A stretch of 64,000 nucleotides of DNA, taken from Moorena sp. SIO3I8 (GTDB lineage Bacteria > Cyanobacteriota > Cyanobacteriia > Cyanobacteriales > Coleofasciculaceae). Under the pieces are notes generated by a model, which worked only from the letters and a program-made list of their open reading frames with translations, had not been told where the DNA came from and did not search any database. Positions 27,524-36,132 of the stretch are shown in pieces; positions within the stretch are counted from its first letter, which is position 1; each line of letters opens with the position of its first letter. A program made the position numbers and the translations under genes. The stretch spans positions 1-64,000 of the forward strand of contig NZ_JAAHHW010000003.1 of the NCBI RefSeq assembly GCF_010692325.1. Direction: 5' to 3'.

Positions 27524-28381
27524 ATGGCGATATTACCTCCCCCAATAGTGTTAGACCCTCTACTGCATCAATGGCTCAAAGAAGATATTGGTAGAGGCGA
27601 TCGCACCACCCAAGGTTTGTTCACTCAAGAAGCTAGTTCTGGAAACGGACAATGGATCGCTAAGGAAGCAGGTGTAATCACGGGATTGCCAATAGCAGCG
27701 CGGGTGTTCTATTTATTAAATGAAAAGGTCAGCTTTATCCCGCTAGTAGCAGAAGGAGAAAGTTGTCAGCCAAGCCAAGCCATCGCTCGTTTTCACGGAC
27801 CATTTGATGCTTTGTTGATGGGAGAGAGGGTAGCTTTAAATCTAACGATGAGTCTGAGTGGCATTGCTACCCTAACCCGTCAGTATGCCGAAAAAATTGC
27901 TGATTTGCCTACTCAGTTGGTGGATACTCGCAAAACTACTCCAGGCTTAAGACTATTGGAAAAATATGCAACTCAAGTGGGAGGAGCCATTAACCATCGC
28001 ATGGGCTTAGATGATGCGGTGATGATTAAGGATAATCATATTCAAGCGGCTGGGGGAATTGGGGAAGCGATCGCTCGAATTCGTAATACTATTCCCTATC
28101 CTATGACCATAGAAGTAGAGACAACAACTCTCGCGGAAGTAGAAGAGGCGATCGCCCACAATGCTGATCTTATCATGTTGGATAATATGCCAGTTGAGCA
28201 GATGGAGGTAGCAGTTAAGCTAATTCGTGTAAGCAACAACAACATTAAAATTGAGGCATCGGGTAATGTGACCTTAAAGACGATTCGTGCAGTGGCCGAA
28301 ACAGGAGTAGATTACATCTCCAGCAGTGCTCCCATTACTCGCTCTAGTTGGTTGGATTTAAGTATGAGATTGGGGAGTTGA
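27524..28381 (+). CDS. nadC: Nicotinate-nucleotide pyrophosphorylase (carboxylating) NadC
   Basis: 285 residues. NadC decarboxylates quinolinate and joins it to PRPP to give nicotinate mononucleotide. EDIGRGDRTTQGLF is near the N-terminus; ERVALNLTMSLSGIATLTRQ, VDTRKTTPGLRLLEKYA and GGAINHRMGLDDAVMIKDNH (the substrate-binding Arg, His and Lys) follow, and IEVETTTLAEVEEA plus ISSSAPITRS complete the barrel. The ATG at 27524 is preferred over the TTG at 27512. AAATAACCAGG precedes it as in three other genes of the locus. With nadA, nadB and the nicotinamidase-like gene it gives de novo and salvage entry into NAD in one region. Confidence 0.95.
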   Translation: MAILPPPIVLDPLLHQWLKEDIGRGDRTTQGLFTQEASSGNGQWIAKEAGVITGLPIAARVFYLLNEKVSFIPLVAEGESCQPSQAIARFHGPFDALLMGERVALNLTMSLSGIATLTRQYAEKIADLPTQLVDTRKTTPGLRLLEKYATQVGGAINHRMGLDDAVMIKDNHIQAAGGIGEAIARIRNTIPYPMTIEVETTTLAEVEEAIAHNADLIMLDNMPVEQMEVAVKLIRVSNNNIKIEASGNVTLKTIRAVAETGVDYISSSAPITRSSWLDLSMRLGS

Positions 28382-28401
28382 GATAAACAATAAATTGAAA
28401 C

Positions 28402-28438
28402 GGGCAAGATGCCCGTTCCACCAAGATGCCCGTTCCAC
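28402..28438 (+). repeat. Dispersed GGCAAGATGCC repeat
   Basis: GGGCAAGATGCCCGTTCCAC followed by CAAGATGCCCGTTCCAC. The unit contains the hairpin GGGCAAGATGCCC. Related copies are at 16916-16952 and 44902-44938. Confidence 0.65.
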
Positions 28439-28529
28439 ACAGGGGAGCTGGGAACAGGGAACGGGAAATAACCAATTTCAATACACATCAGCTTACCAAT
28501 TATAAAAAATATTCCTACAGATTAATAAT

Positions 28530-28626
28530 CCCCCCATCTCCCCATCTCCCCATCTCCCCATCTCCCCATCTCCCCATCTCCCCATCTCCCCATCTCCCCA
28601 TCTCCCCATCTCCCCATCTCCCCATC
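28530..28626 (+). repeat. Octamer tandem array (CCCCATCT x about 12)
   Basis: Twelve near-perfect copies of the 8-mer CCCCATCT lie between nadC and the binding-protein gene. The open frame through it translates as Ser-Pro-His-Leu-Pro-Ile repeats and is not a gene. The same octamer occurs at 40843-40868, 51835-51880 and 60613-60662. Confidence 0.85.
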
Positions 28627-28664
28627 ATCATCCCTAGCAGGCATAAATAAAATTGGTATCAGGG

Positions 28665-30080
28665 TTAAGGAATTGGCAAAAATTCATACTCCAAGCTAGA
28701 ACTATTACTTGGTTCAATTGTCACCAATTTGACCGGTTGATAGCGATCGCCTGATGGAAAAAAACGAATCGGAGCAGCAGCACCTCTAGCAAAAAAGTTC
28801 GGTGCTGAAAGTTCCTGTTGAACTCCGGTGCGAGTAGGATTACGTCTAATCGCCGCACTTAGGGCTTGGACAGCATCATAAGCCATGGCTGTGCGCCAGT
28901 TAACATCAATACCCCAAAGCTGATCAGCGGTTTTGGGAAATTCCGAGCGAGGGTTGGCTAGGGGATGCCAGGGTAATGCTACTACCATCCCTTCAGCATC
29001 TTTACCTGCTACTGTCAATGTCTTAGTACTGTAAACTTGATTTCCCGCCAAAATAACTAATTGTTGACCCAAGCTATTGCGGTGTTTGCTATTGATTTTA
29101 ACCACATTTAGTACCTGATCAATGCTGCTAGAATCAGCACCTAACATCAGAACTTGAGCACCACGATTAATCGCTTGTTTAAAGCTTTTAGCAGCACTAA
29201 AATTTTTCTCAGACACGTCAAACTCACTAACTACTCGTCCTCCTTCCAAGAAGACAGCGGTTACAAACTCTGATTTAAGAGACTGACTAGACTCACTTTG
29301 AGAATTGTAGAAAACAGCAACATTATGCTGCTTGAGGTCTTGCACCATGTGTTTAGCTAATGCTCTACCTGCCAGGAAATCATTCGGTACACTACGAAAA
29401 ACAAAGTCGCTAATTCCTGATAGGTTTACTGAAGTGCTAATGGGAGAAATTGTTACTAATTTACCGGATTCATAGCTATCTGCTGTAGCTTGGGTCACCT
29501 TGCTGTTGAAATTACCAACAACTGCCAAAATCTCTGGCTTACTCACCAACTTTAATGCTAATTTTTTGGCCACCTCTGGATTATTATCATCATTAGCGAT
29601 CAGTACTTTGAGAGGAATACCTTTAATTCCACCAGCTTGATTGATTTCCTGTTGGGCTTGAGCCACACCCCGAAGTATATCTTTGGCAGTATTTACGTTA
29701 TCACTAATGGACACAACAGCAGCAATGGTGTAAGAGGGTTTGTCCCCAATACGAGCATTATTAAGGTAGATGAGAGCTTCTGGATCATCACGGTGGAGGT
29801 CTAAGGATTCCGTGAATTTAACAACTGCCTGGTCGTAGTTACCAGCAGTAACCGCTTCTACTCCTAGCTGTTTTTCCAGTGTTGTTGAATCAGAAAATAA
29901 AATATGGTCTCCCCCACTAAGGTAATTTGGTATGCTTGTTTTATCTGAAGACGTATTGTTCGATACCAGCATAGATAAGGGAGATGTGGTCACTTTAAAC
30001 CACCACAGACACCCAGATACCAAAGCTAAGGAGATCATTAATGATAGCCCAAGAAGCTTAGTTTCGTTGTTCTGATACAT
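28665..30080 (-). CDS. Membrane-anchored periplasmic ligand-binding protein (branched-chain amino acid type), copy 2
   Basis: 471 residues. An N-terminal hydrophobic helix (LLGLSLMISLALVSGCLWWF) serves as anchor or signal; the GC could suggest a lipoprotein, but the box is weak. A TPR-like segment (GNYDQAVVKFTESLDLHRDD) follows at about 80-110. Then comes the type I periplasmic binding domain (Peripla_BP_6/LivK-like): RGVAQAQQEINQAGGIKGIP, VVGNFNSKVTQATADSYESG and AMAYDAVQALSAAIRRNPT. No permease or ATPase gene is nearby. It is the tandem duplicate of the gene at 30494 and lies downstream of a Ser/Thr kinase gene, so it may be a sensor component rather than a transporter part (inference). Confidence 0.85.
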   Translation of the reverse strand: MYQNNETKLLGLSLMISLALVSGCLWWFKVTTSPLSMLVSNNTSSDKTSIPNYLSGGDHILFSDSTTLEKQLGVEAVTAGNYDQAVVKFTESLDLHRDDPEALIYLNNARIGDKPSYTIAAVVSISDNVNTAKDILRGVAQAQQEINQAGGIKGIPLKVLIANDDNNPEVAKKLALKLVSKPEILAVVGNFNSKVTQATADSYESGKLVTISPISTSVNLSGISDFVFRSVPNDFLAGRALAKHMVQDLKQHNVAVFYNSQSESSQSLKSEFVTAVFLEGGRVVSEFDVSEKNFSAAKSFKQAINRGAQVLMLGADSSSIDQVLNVVKINSKHRNSLGQQLVILAGNQVYSTKTLTVAGKDAEGMVVALPWHPLANPRSEFPKTADQLWGIDVNWRTAMAYDAVQALSAAIRRNPTRTGVQQELSAPNFFARGAAAPIRFFPSGDRYQPVKLVTIEPSNSSSLEYEFLPIP

Positions 30081-30493
30081 ACGCTATTGCTAATTTTTAT
30101 ACAGGCTAACCCAGTTGATTATCCGGAATAATGCTTAATACTAATTTGTTTTGTAATCTTTCAAGGTAATTGATGAGTGGAATGGTTGACGGTTAACGGT
30201 TGACGGTTGAGGGTCAACGAAAAACCATCAACGGTGGTTCACATAGTGACCCTGTAGAATACAACTGAATACAACTGAATACAACTGAATACAATTAAAT
30301 ACAACTAGTTAACAAAAGCCCTTGTTGGATACTCCTGATTAGGGAAATAACTTAGCTAAATAACTTAGCTAAATAACTGAGCTAAATAACTTATGGTACA
30401 AGATTTGACCACTGATCAGGTGACAAAATGGCAAAAATATTGATCAGTTATTCCAAAATTGGGCAACGCTCTTATTTCTATATTGCCCGGTTT
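30081..30493. other. Spacer with 10-nt and 14-nt tandem repeats
   Basis: Five copies of AATACAACTG-like 10-mers (30258-30307) and four copies of AAATAACTTAGCTA (30345-30398) lie between the two binding-protein genes, with GACGGTTAACGGTTG-type short repeats near 30187-30210. No gene is seen. Their presence suggests the downstream gene has its own promoter. Confidence 0.65.
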
Positions 30494-31930
30494 CTACTTG
30501 CTAGGAATCGGCACAAAGTCATAACCAAAGCTGGAACGATTACCTGCTTCAATCTTGACAAGCTGGACAGCCTGGTTGCGATCGCCTGATGGTAAAAACC
30601 GAATTTTGCTGGATACTCCTTGGGGCTGAAAACCTGATCCGGATAGGGCTTTTTGTACACCGGAACGGCTTTGCTGCTGTTTGAGGGCTGCGATTAAAGC
30701 TTGAGTAGCATCGTAAGTTAAGGCAGTGCGCCAGTTCACATCTGCACCCCATAATTTCGTGGCGGCTTGGGGAAAGGGGGAATTTGGAGCGCCCAAAATA
30801 TGCCAGGGGACTGCCAACACCATACTAGCCGCATCCCTACCACCGATTTGCAAGGTCTTGGGTTTGTAAAGACTATCCCCTGCTAGCATCGGTAGACGTC
30901 CATCATTGACCTGCACTACTAGTAACCCTTGGTTAAGGGTGGCGGAATTGGGAGCTAATATCAACACTTCTGCACCTTTCTCGATCGCCTGTTTGACATC
31001 AACACCAGCATTAAAGTTAGGTTTGGCAAAGTCAAACTCTCCCACTACCTCGCCACCATCAGCAAACAGGGCAGTGGTAAATGCATCGGCAAGAGATTGG
31101 CTGTAGTTGCTCTGGGAATTAAAAAAGACAGCTGCTTTGCGTACATTTAATTGATTGAGCATGTAGCGAGACAGGGCGCTACCAAAAAAGCGATCGCTAG
31201 GGATAGTCCTAAAGACATAATTACCCAGTCTTGAAATAGTTACTGAGGTACTAGTCGGAGAAATCACCACCAACTGATTCTCTTGATAAACCTCTGCGGC
31301 TGCCAGGGTGACCTCACTGCTAAAATGACCAATAACCCCCAAAACATCTGGATTATCCACAAAAGCTTTAGCTATTTTTTTAGCAACCTTGGTATCATTG
31401 TCATCATTAGCAATTAGCACCTTCAATGGTACATTATTAATACCACCGGTAGCATTGATTTCCTGTTGGGCTTGGGCAACACCCCGTAACATTTCTTTGG
31501 CTGCATTTACCTCTACACCAATAGGTATTGATATCGCAATTGTATAAGACTTAGATGTACCGATCCGAGCATTATTGAGGTAAATCAAAGCTTCTGGATC
31601 ATTTTTCTTAGCTTTGAGCGATGCCTCCAGTAAGGAAGCCGCTTTCCCATAATTCCCAGAAGCAAATGCTTTGACTGCTGCCTGTTTGTCTGGTGTTACC
31701 TCTGTTGATATTAAGGTTCTATCTCCGGCACTAAGGTGCTCTGCGATGATTATCTCAGGCTTAATGTTTGTAGTTTTTGGAGTTACCTTAGCCCTAGGTT
31801 CATCTTCCTCCGTTTCCTCCGGAAATGGCAGTGTGATTATCTGACTTTTCTGAAGCCACCATAAGCCTCCCAACACCATAGCTACCGTAATCACCATCGA
31901 TAGCAAAAGAACACTCGTTTCGTTTTTCAT
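30494..31930 (-). CDS. Membrane-anchored periplasmic ligand-binding protein, copy 1
   Basis: 478 residues, same architecture as the copy at 28665: N-terminal helix (VLLLSMVITVAMVLGGLWWL), acidic linker (EETEEDEPRAKVTP), TPR-like segment (GNYGKAASLLEASLKAKKND) and a type I periplasmic binding domain (RGVAQAQQEINATGGINNVP, VIGHFSSEVTLAAAEVYQEN, FFNSQSNYSQSLADAFTTAL). The shared segment PEALIYLNNARIG shows direct duplication. It begins 59 nt downstream of the kinase stop, so kinase and binding protein are probably co-transcribed. The domain faces the periplasm and binds an amino acid or similar ligand; which one is unknown. Confidence 0.86.
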   Translation of the reverse strand: MKNETSVLLLSMVITVAMVLGGLWWLQKSQIITLPFPEETEEDEPRAKVTPKTTNIKPEIIIAEHLSAGDRTLISTEVTPDKQAAVKAFASGNYGKAASLLEASLKAKKNDPEALIYLNNARIGTSKSYTIAISIPIGVEVNAAKEMLRGVAQAQQEINATGGINNVPLKVLIANDDNDTKVAKKIAKAFVDNPDVLGVIGHFSSEVTLAAAEVYQENQLVVISPTSTSVTISRLGNYVFRTIPSDRFFGSALSRYMLNQLNVRKAAVFFNSQSNYSQSLADAFTTALFADGGEVVGEFDFAKPNFNAGVDVKQAIEKGAEVLILAPNSATLNQGLLVVQVNDGRLPMLAGDSLYKPKTLQIGGRDAASMVLAVPWHILGAPNSPFPQAATKLWGADVNWRTALTYDATQALIAALKQQQSRSGVQKALSGSGFQPQGVSSKIRFLPSGDRNQAVQLVKIEAGNRSSFGYDFVPIPSK

Positions 31931-31989
31931 CGGACATAAGTTCCGTTGTCAGTTACCCTGCATCATTCCATTAATCAGCAACGCCCCTG

Positions 31990-33417
31990 CTATAGTATTC
32001 GAGATAACAGTTGATATACCAGCCGGAAAAGTGCCGTCAGAGCGATCGCTGCTGCTGCTGCTAGAACTGATATTATGATAACTAACTGGATTGACTGCTG
32101 GACTCGCAACACCGGGAAAAGTATCAACAGTCCCAAGCTGATGCCTCCTATAATCACTAGGTCAATTTTTTCAATAAACCTGCGATATTGAGCATAAATT
32201 AGCCCTCCCAAACTCATTCCCCATAAAAGCATACCCAGTGGGTTGGAGGAGACTATCTTAGCAAAAGCAGTTGCAGCAATGAATAATAAAGCTCCCTCAA
32301 ATCCAGTAAAAGCAGCTGCTCCTAGTACCTCAAGTAGAGATAATTTTGCTCTAAGGGGTTTGGATAGGGGTGAGTGGGTTTGTGGTTGCCTGTTGTGGGA
32401 CCCGGAGGGTGGGGATACTGGTAGAACTGATCCGTGAGGGCGTTGAGGGGTTGTCTGAGCAATAATGTTTAAACCATTTATGGCATCAAGAACCTCCATA
32501 GCAGACTGAAAGCGTTGATGGGGCATTGGCATAAGTAGTCGATTGAAAATACTCTCAAGTTCATTGCTGATTTGGATATAACTTCTCCAGTTCCATTCAT
32601 GGGTAACAGGTTCGTAGAGTTCATTGGGTTCTCTGGCAGTCATCAAAACCATCACAGTCACTGCCAGAGCATACAAATCCGTTGAAGGGTAAATTTGAGA
32701 ACCGGTCATTTGCTCCGGTGGTGCAAATCCGATGGAATAAATACCAGTAGACCTCGCCGCTGTTGTTCCTGGGTTTACCTGTTGCTTAACTGCACCAAAG
32801 TCTAATAGATAGAGAAGCCCATTGCGATCGCGCATAATATTGGAAGGCTTGATATCGCGATGAATGGAGCCATTGTCATGGACAAATTGGAGGACTTTGA
32901 GAATTTCTGTTAACACTTCTATGGCTTTGGCTTCAGAGAATGCTCCTAAGGTGTTGAGTTCTTCCTCCAAGTTTTGTCCATCAATATATTCCTGTACCAG
33001 ATAGAAAAACTGGTCTTGTTTACCCGGTTTCCGACTCGGCACCGTCAACGGAAAGTAGGCATACAAATCGGGGATTTGGGGGTGACGCCTGCCCAATTTC
33101 TCTAAAACCGTTGCCTCCCGCTCAAACAATCTGTGGGCAGTTTGTAGTTCCCTCTGGCTAATTCTCCCAGACGGTTGGAACTGCTTAACGACACATTGAC
33201 GCAAGGTAGGGGTATAGCGATCGCGTGCTAGAAATGCCGCTCCAAATCCTCCTTTGCGCAGCAGCTGGGAGGGAATGTAGCGACTTGCTACAATCAGGGG
33301 CATGCCGCAGCTATTACAATACCTTTGCTCCGTGGTGGTTAGAGTGGTTCTGTTATCTAGATCATCAAAGTAATTATGGGGATTTGGGCAGCCAGGACGG
33401 GTGCAGAAAATTTCCAT
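31990..33417 (-). CDS. Serine/threonine protein kinase with 4-Cys N-terminus and membrane C-terminus
   Basis: 475 residues. The N-terminus MEIFCTRPGCPNP...RYCNSCGMPL holds four Cys in two pairs, the zinc-ribbon-like start of many cyanobacterial STPKs. The kinase domain follows: glycine loop LLRKGGFGAAFLARD, Lys in CVVKQFQP, catalytic loop IHRDIKPSNIM, DFG in YLLDFGAVKQQ, and APPEQ at the activation segment end. Residues about 365-475 form four or five membrane helices (AAAFTGFEGALLFIAATAFA, LVIIGGISLGLLILFPVL). It phosphorylates Ser/Thr of unknown targets at the membrane. Two periplasmic binding proteins follow in the same direction. Confidence 0.9.
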   Translation of the reverse strand: MEIFCTRPGCPNPHNYFDDLDNRTTLTTTEQRYCNSCGMPLIVASRYIPSQLLRKGGFGAAFLARDRYTPTLRQCVVKQFQPSGRISQRELQTAHRLFEREATVLEKLGRRHPQIPDLYAYFPLTVPSRKPGKQDQFFYLVQEYIDGQNLEEELNTLGAFSEAKAIEVLTEILKVLQFVHDNGSIHRDIKPSNIMRDRNGLLYLLDFGAVKQQVNPGTTAARSTGIYSIGFAPPEQMTGSQIYPSTDLYALAVTVMVLMTAREPNELYEPVTHEWNWRSYIQISNELESIFNRLLMPMPHQRFQSAMEVLDAINGLNIIAQTTPQRPHGSVLPVSPPSGSHNRQPQTHSPLSKPLRAKLSLLEVLGAAAFTGFEGALLFIAATAFAKIVSSNPLGMLLWGMSLGGLIYAQYRRFIEKIDLVIIGGISLGLLILFPVLRVQQSIQLVIIISVLAAAAAIALTALFRLVYQLLSRIL

Positions 33418-33613
33418 GTTTTAGAGGATCACTACGAAATACAAGGCGCTACCAGCTGACAAGCTCTAGCAAGTCACTGCTTGTTGTGTTTATTTTAGTC
33501 GTTAGATATTAGTGAACTCACGCCATTTTGAAGAAGCCCCTGGAATTTTCTGCATTACTGATCAGATCTTCTCGTAGGCAGCGGAATAAATCTCGTCACT
33601 TGTTTTCAACCCT

Positions 33614-33665
33614 GTCTTGATGCAGTCGCTCATGGGGGAAACCCCCAAGACCGCGCTGCATCGCT
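33614..33665 (+). repeat. Palindromic dispersed repeat abutting rbcR, copy 1
   Basis: GTCTTGATGCAGTCGCTCAT, then GGGGGAAACCCCC and AAGACCGCGCTGCATCGCT. It contains the nested palindrome GGGGGAAACCCCC and outer GATGCAG/CTGCATC arms. It abuts another hairpin (CCCCCAGCTTCAGCGTGGGGG, about 33670-33690) that forms the 3' end of the LysR gene. Copy 2 is at 34753-34856. Confidence 0.7.
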
Positions 33666-33666
33666 T

Positions 33667-34680
33667 TCAACCCCCAGCTTCAGCGTGGGGGCTATCCACT
33701 TCTAAATTTTTAGGATTAGTTACCATCCCTGATAGTGCCAAGGATTGCCCGTGCCATGCTACTGAGCCAAACAAGGGCAAAATCTGCCTACAGAAGGCTT
33801 CTGTTGCTTTGGAAAGGTAACGATTGGGGTTAATCACCAAAGACAATACCCGTTTAACCACTACTCCCTCTATTTTTGCCCTGTGTAGCACCCCCATTTG
33901 TAATTCTTTTTCAATAGCTGTAATCGATACAAACGCAGCTCCTAGTCCTGACTGTACTGCATTCTTAATCGCTTCAATGGAGTTAAGTTCCATCTCCACC
34001 TTAAACCGTTTAGCATCAATGCCACTGCGACCTAATACCTGGTCAATTACCTTACGGATGGTGGATTGGGAGTCCAAAGCAATAAACTGTAACTTATACA
34101 GGTCTTCTTTTTGGATCTTCTCCAAATTAGCCATGGGATGAAATGCAGGCAAGATTAGTACTAGCTCATCTTCAGCATAAGGACTAATGGTCAAGGTTTC
34201 TTGAAGTTCTGGGGGAACTTCACCACCAATAATGGCTAAATCCACTAGTCCATTGGCTACACCCCAGGAAGTGCGGCGAGTGGAGTGAACCTGTAATTGT
34301 ACTGTCACCTCAGGATAGCTTTGTCGGAACATACCAAGCATCCGAGGTAGTAGATAGGTTCCGGTAGTTTGAGATGCACCAATAATTAAGGTCCCACCTT
34401 GGAGACTTTGTAAGTCGTCAATGGCTCGGCAGGTTTCCTGGCATAGAGCCAGAATTTTTTCCCCATAGTCCAACAGCAGGTGTCCAGCTTCCGTCAGTTG
34501 GGCACGGCGTCCACCCCTGTCAAATAACGGCACCTCTAACTGTCGCTCTAAATTTTGTACTTGCAGGCTGATAGCAGGTTGGCTTACGTATAGACTATCA
34601 GCAGCACGCTTGAAACTCCCCTCAGTAGCGATCGCTTTGAGTATACGGAGTTGATCGAGAGAAAAAGGTAGGTCAGACAT
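33667..34680 (-). CDS. rbcR: LysR-family regulator, RbcR-like
   Basis: 337 residues. The winged helix is at the N-terminus ([40 protein letters not shown]), followed by a LysR substrate domain ([50 protein letters not shown]). The pattern is that of the cyanobacterial/plastid RbcR (Ycf30) group that controls RuBisCO and carbon-concentrating genes. Divergent neighbours are a NnrU-like gene and ndhF/ndhD, consistent with carbon/energy regulation. The last residues, DSPHAEAGG, are encoded by a hairpin repeat, so the native C-terminus has probably been replaced. The assignment as RbcR rather than CmpR/NdhR is likely but not certain. Confidence 0.85.
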   Translation of the reverse strand: MSDLPFSLDQLRILKAIATEGSFKRAADSLYVSQPAISLQVQNLERQLEVPLFDRGGRRAQLTEAGHLLLDYGEKILALCQETCRAIDDLQSLQGGTLIIGASQTTGTYLLPRMLGMFRQSYPEVTVQLQVHSTRRTSWGVANGLVDLAIIGGEVPPELQETLTISPYAEDELVLILPAFHPMANLEKIQKEDLYKLQFIALDSQSTIRKVIDQVLGRSGIDAKRFKVEMELNSIEAIKNAVQSGLGAAFVSITAIEKELQMGVLHRAKIEGVVVKRVLSLVINPNRYLSKATEAFCRQILPLFGSVAWHGQSLALSGMVTNPKNLEVDSPHAEAGG

Positions 34681-34752
34681 AGGGCTAAACCATTAACAGA
34701 AAGGAGCGAGCTGAAATCGAAACTAACATAACCAGGACTCAAGTTCCTACTC

Positions 34753-34856
34753 CGTCTTGATGCAGTCGCTCATGGGGGGGACCCCCAAGACCGTAATGGT
34801 GCTTTTTCCGTAGGCGAATTAAATTCGCCACGGGTCGCACCTCTGCATCGCTTTTT
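34753..34856 (+). repeat. Palindromic dispersed repeat upstream of rbcR, copy 2 (with insert)
   Basis: The left part (CGTCTTGATGCAGTCGCTCA, then GGGGGGGACCCCC and AAGACCG) repeats 33614-33665. Here a further hairpin module (TAGGCGAATTAAATTCGCC) is inserted before the right arm CTGCATCGCTTTTTT. It lies in the divergent promoter region between rbcR and the NnrU-like gene. Confidence 0.65.
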
Positions 34857-34897
34857 TGCTATAATAGAGCGTTATTTCCCATCTATCACCCTTGCCT

Positions 34898-35614
34898 ATG
34901 GTATTTCCAAATTGGCTGAGTGTCAGCCACTTTGTCATGTTTGGGTTGCTATTGACTTTTGCGATCGCTCATAGTGGTTTAGCCGCCCTGCGTTCTAAGG
35001 GTGAACAAATAATTGGTCCAAGGCTTTATCGTATTGTCTTTGCTTTAGTGAGTCTTCCGCTAGCAGTTGTATTAATTATTTACTTTTTGAACCATCGATA
35101 TGATGGTATACAGTTGTGGCTCCTTCAGGACCTGCCAGGTATTAAGTCATTAGTATGGGGGCTTTCAGTCATTTCTTTCTTGTTTCTTTATCCAGCTACG
35201 TTTAATTTATTAGAAATTGCTGCGATTCAAAAGCCCCAAGTCCATCTGTATGAGTCTGGCATTATGCGGGTTACCAGGCATCCCCAAATGGTAGGACAAG
35301 TAATATGGTGTATTGCCCATACCCTCTGGATTGGTAGCACCTTTACCCTATTGACCTCCGTGGGATTAATTCTCCACCATCTTTTCGCTGTCTGGCATGG
35401 AGACCGCCGGTTGTTGGCACGGCATGGAGAAGCCTTTTGTGCACTCAAAGCTCGCACATCCGTAATCCCTTTTTTGGCAATTATCCAGGGACGTCAATTC
35501 CTGAGATGGCAGGAGTTTGTTCGTCCGGCATACCTAGGAGTCATCGGTTTTACTGGGCTGTTGTGGTGGGTACATCCCCTCATGATTACAGCTGTAGCCC
35601 AAGTAAATTGGTAA
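34898..35614 (+). CDS. NnrU-family membrane protein (15-cis-zeta-carotene isomerase-like)
   Basis: 238 residues with about six membrane helices (FVMFGLLLTFAIAHSGLAAL, LYRIVFALVSLPLAVVLIIY, WGLSVISFLFLYPATFNLLE). The conserved His residues of the NnrU/Z-ISO family are visible in AIAHSGLAALR, MRVTRHPQMVGQ and ILHHLFAVWHGDRR. Plant Z-ISO uses heme bound by such His residues to isomerise 9,15,9'-tri-cis-zeta-carotene; bacterial NnrU was named from denitrification clusters. In a cyanobacterium a carotenoid role is the better guess. The ATG at 34898 is preferred over the TTG at 34892. It lies in front of thioredoxin, ndhF and ndhD genes. Confidence 0.83.
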   Translation: MVFPNWLSVSHFVMFGLLLTFAIAHSGLAALRSKGEQIIGPRLYRIVFALVSLPLAVVLIIYFLNHRYDGIQLWLLQDLPGIKSLVWGLSVISFLFLYPATFNLLEIAAIQKPQVHLYESGIMRVTRHPQMVGQVIWCIAHTLWIGSTFTLLTSVGLILHHLFAVWHGDRRLLARHGEAFCALKARTSVIPFLAIIQGRQFLRWQEFVRPAYLGVIGFTGLLWWVHPLMITAVAQVNW

Positions 35615-35700
35615 TTAGGACATTTCTGTTGCTCAGATGATCCCGATTCGATGTAGCATGATCCCAAACAAATCTAAAAACCCTTATATTTCAAAAAATC

Positions 35701-36132
35701 ATGGTATTGTCTGTTGATGAACGGACGTTTTCAAAAACAGTTTTAGACTCTTCTGAGCCAGTTATCGTTGATTTCTGGGCTCCCTGGTGTGGAGTATGCC
35801 GGTTTGTTCACCCCATACTTGAGGAATTCCAAGCTCAAGGAAGCAATGATGTCAAGGTTGTCAGAGTAAACGCCGATAACAATCTCAAGCTTGCCAATAC
35901 CTATCGACTCAAGACCCTACCGACATTGCTATTCTTTGAGCAAGGTCAGTTGGTCTCACGAATAGAAGGTTTCCAAGGTCGGGATGAGCTGCTCAGGGAA
36001 ATTGCCAGGCTGCTCAAATCACACTGCCAATACCCAGATTTGACCAAGGAGTTGGATAAAAGGCAGCGCCAAGGTTTGAAAGCTTTTTCGGCCAATATCC
36101 CCTCTAGAGAAATTCTACGTCTTAGGTCTTAG
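35701..36132 (+). CDS. Thioredoxin-like protein with WCGVC active site and repeat-derived C-terminus
   Basis: 143 residues. The thioredoxin fold is clear: VIVDFWAPWCGVCRFVHPIL, VKVVRVNADNN, YRLKTLPTLLFFEQGQLVSR and the cis-Pro in TLPT. The active site reads CGVC instead of the usual CGPC, which should shift its redox potential. A 35-residue extension follows the fold (LTKELDKRQRQGLKAFSANI). The reading frame ends in a run of CTTAGGT heptamers (36121-36155): the stop TAG at 36130 is inside that repeat, so the last residues (LRS) come from repeat DNA. It should act as a disulphide reductase in the cytoplasm. Confidence 0.87.
   Translation: MVLSVDERTFSKTVLDSSEPVIVDFWAPWCGVCRFVHPILEEFQAQGSNDVKVVRVNADNNLKLANTYRLKTLPTLLFFEQGQLVSRIEGFQGRDELLREIARLLKSHCQYPDLTKELDKRQRQGLKAFSANIPSREILRLRS

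Noticed and set aside
28426-28650. Small plus-strand open frame of Ser-Pro-His-Leu-Pro-Ile repeats
   Set aside because: It is the translation of the CCCCATCT octamer array.
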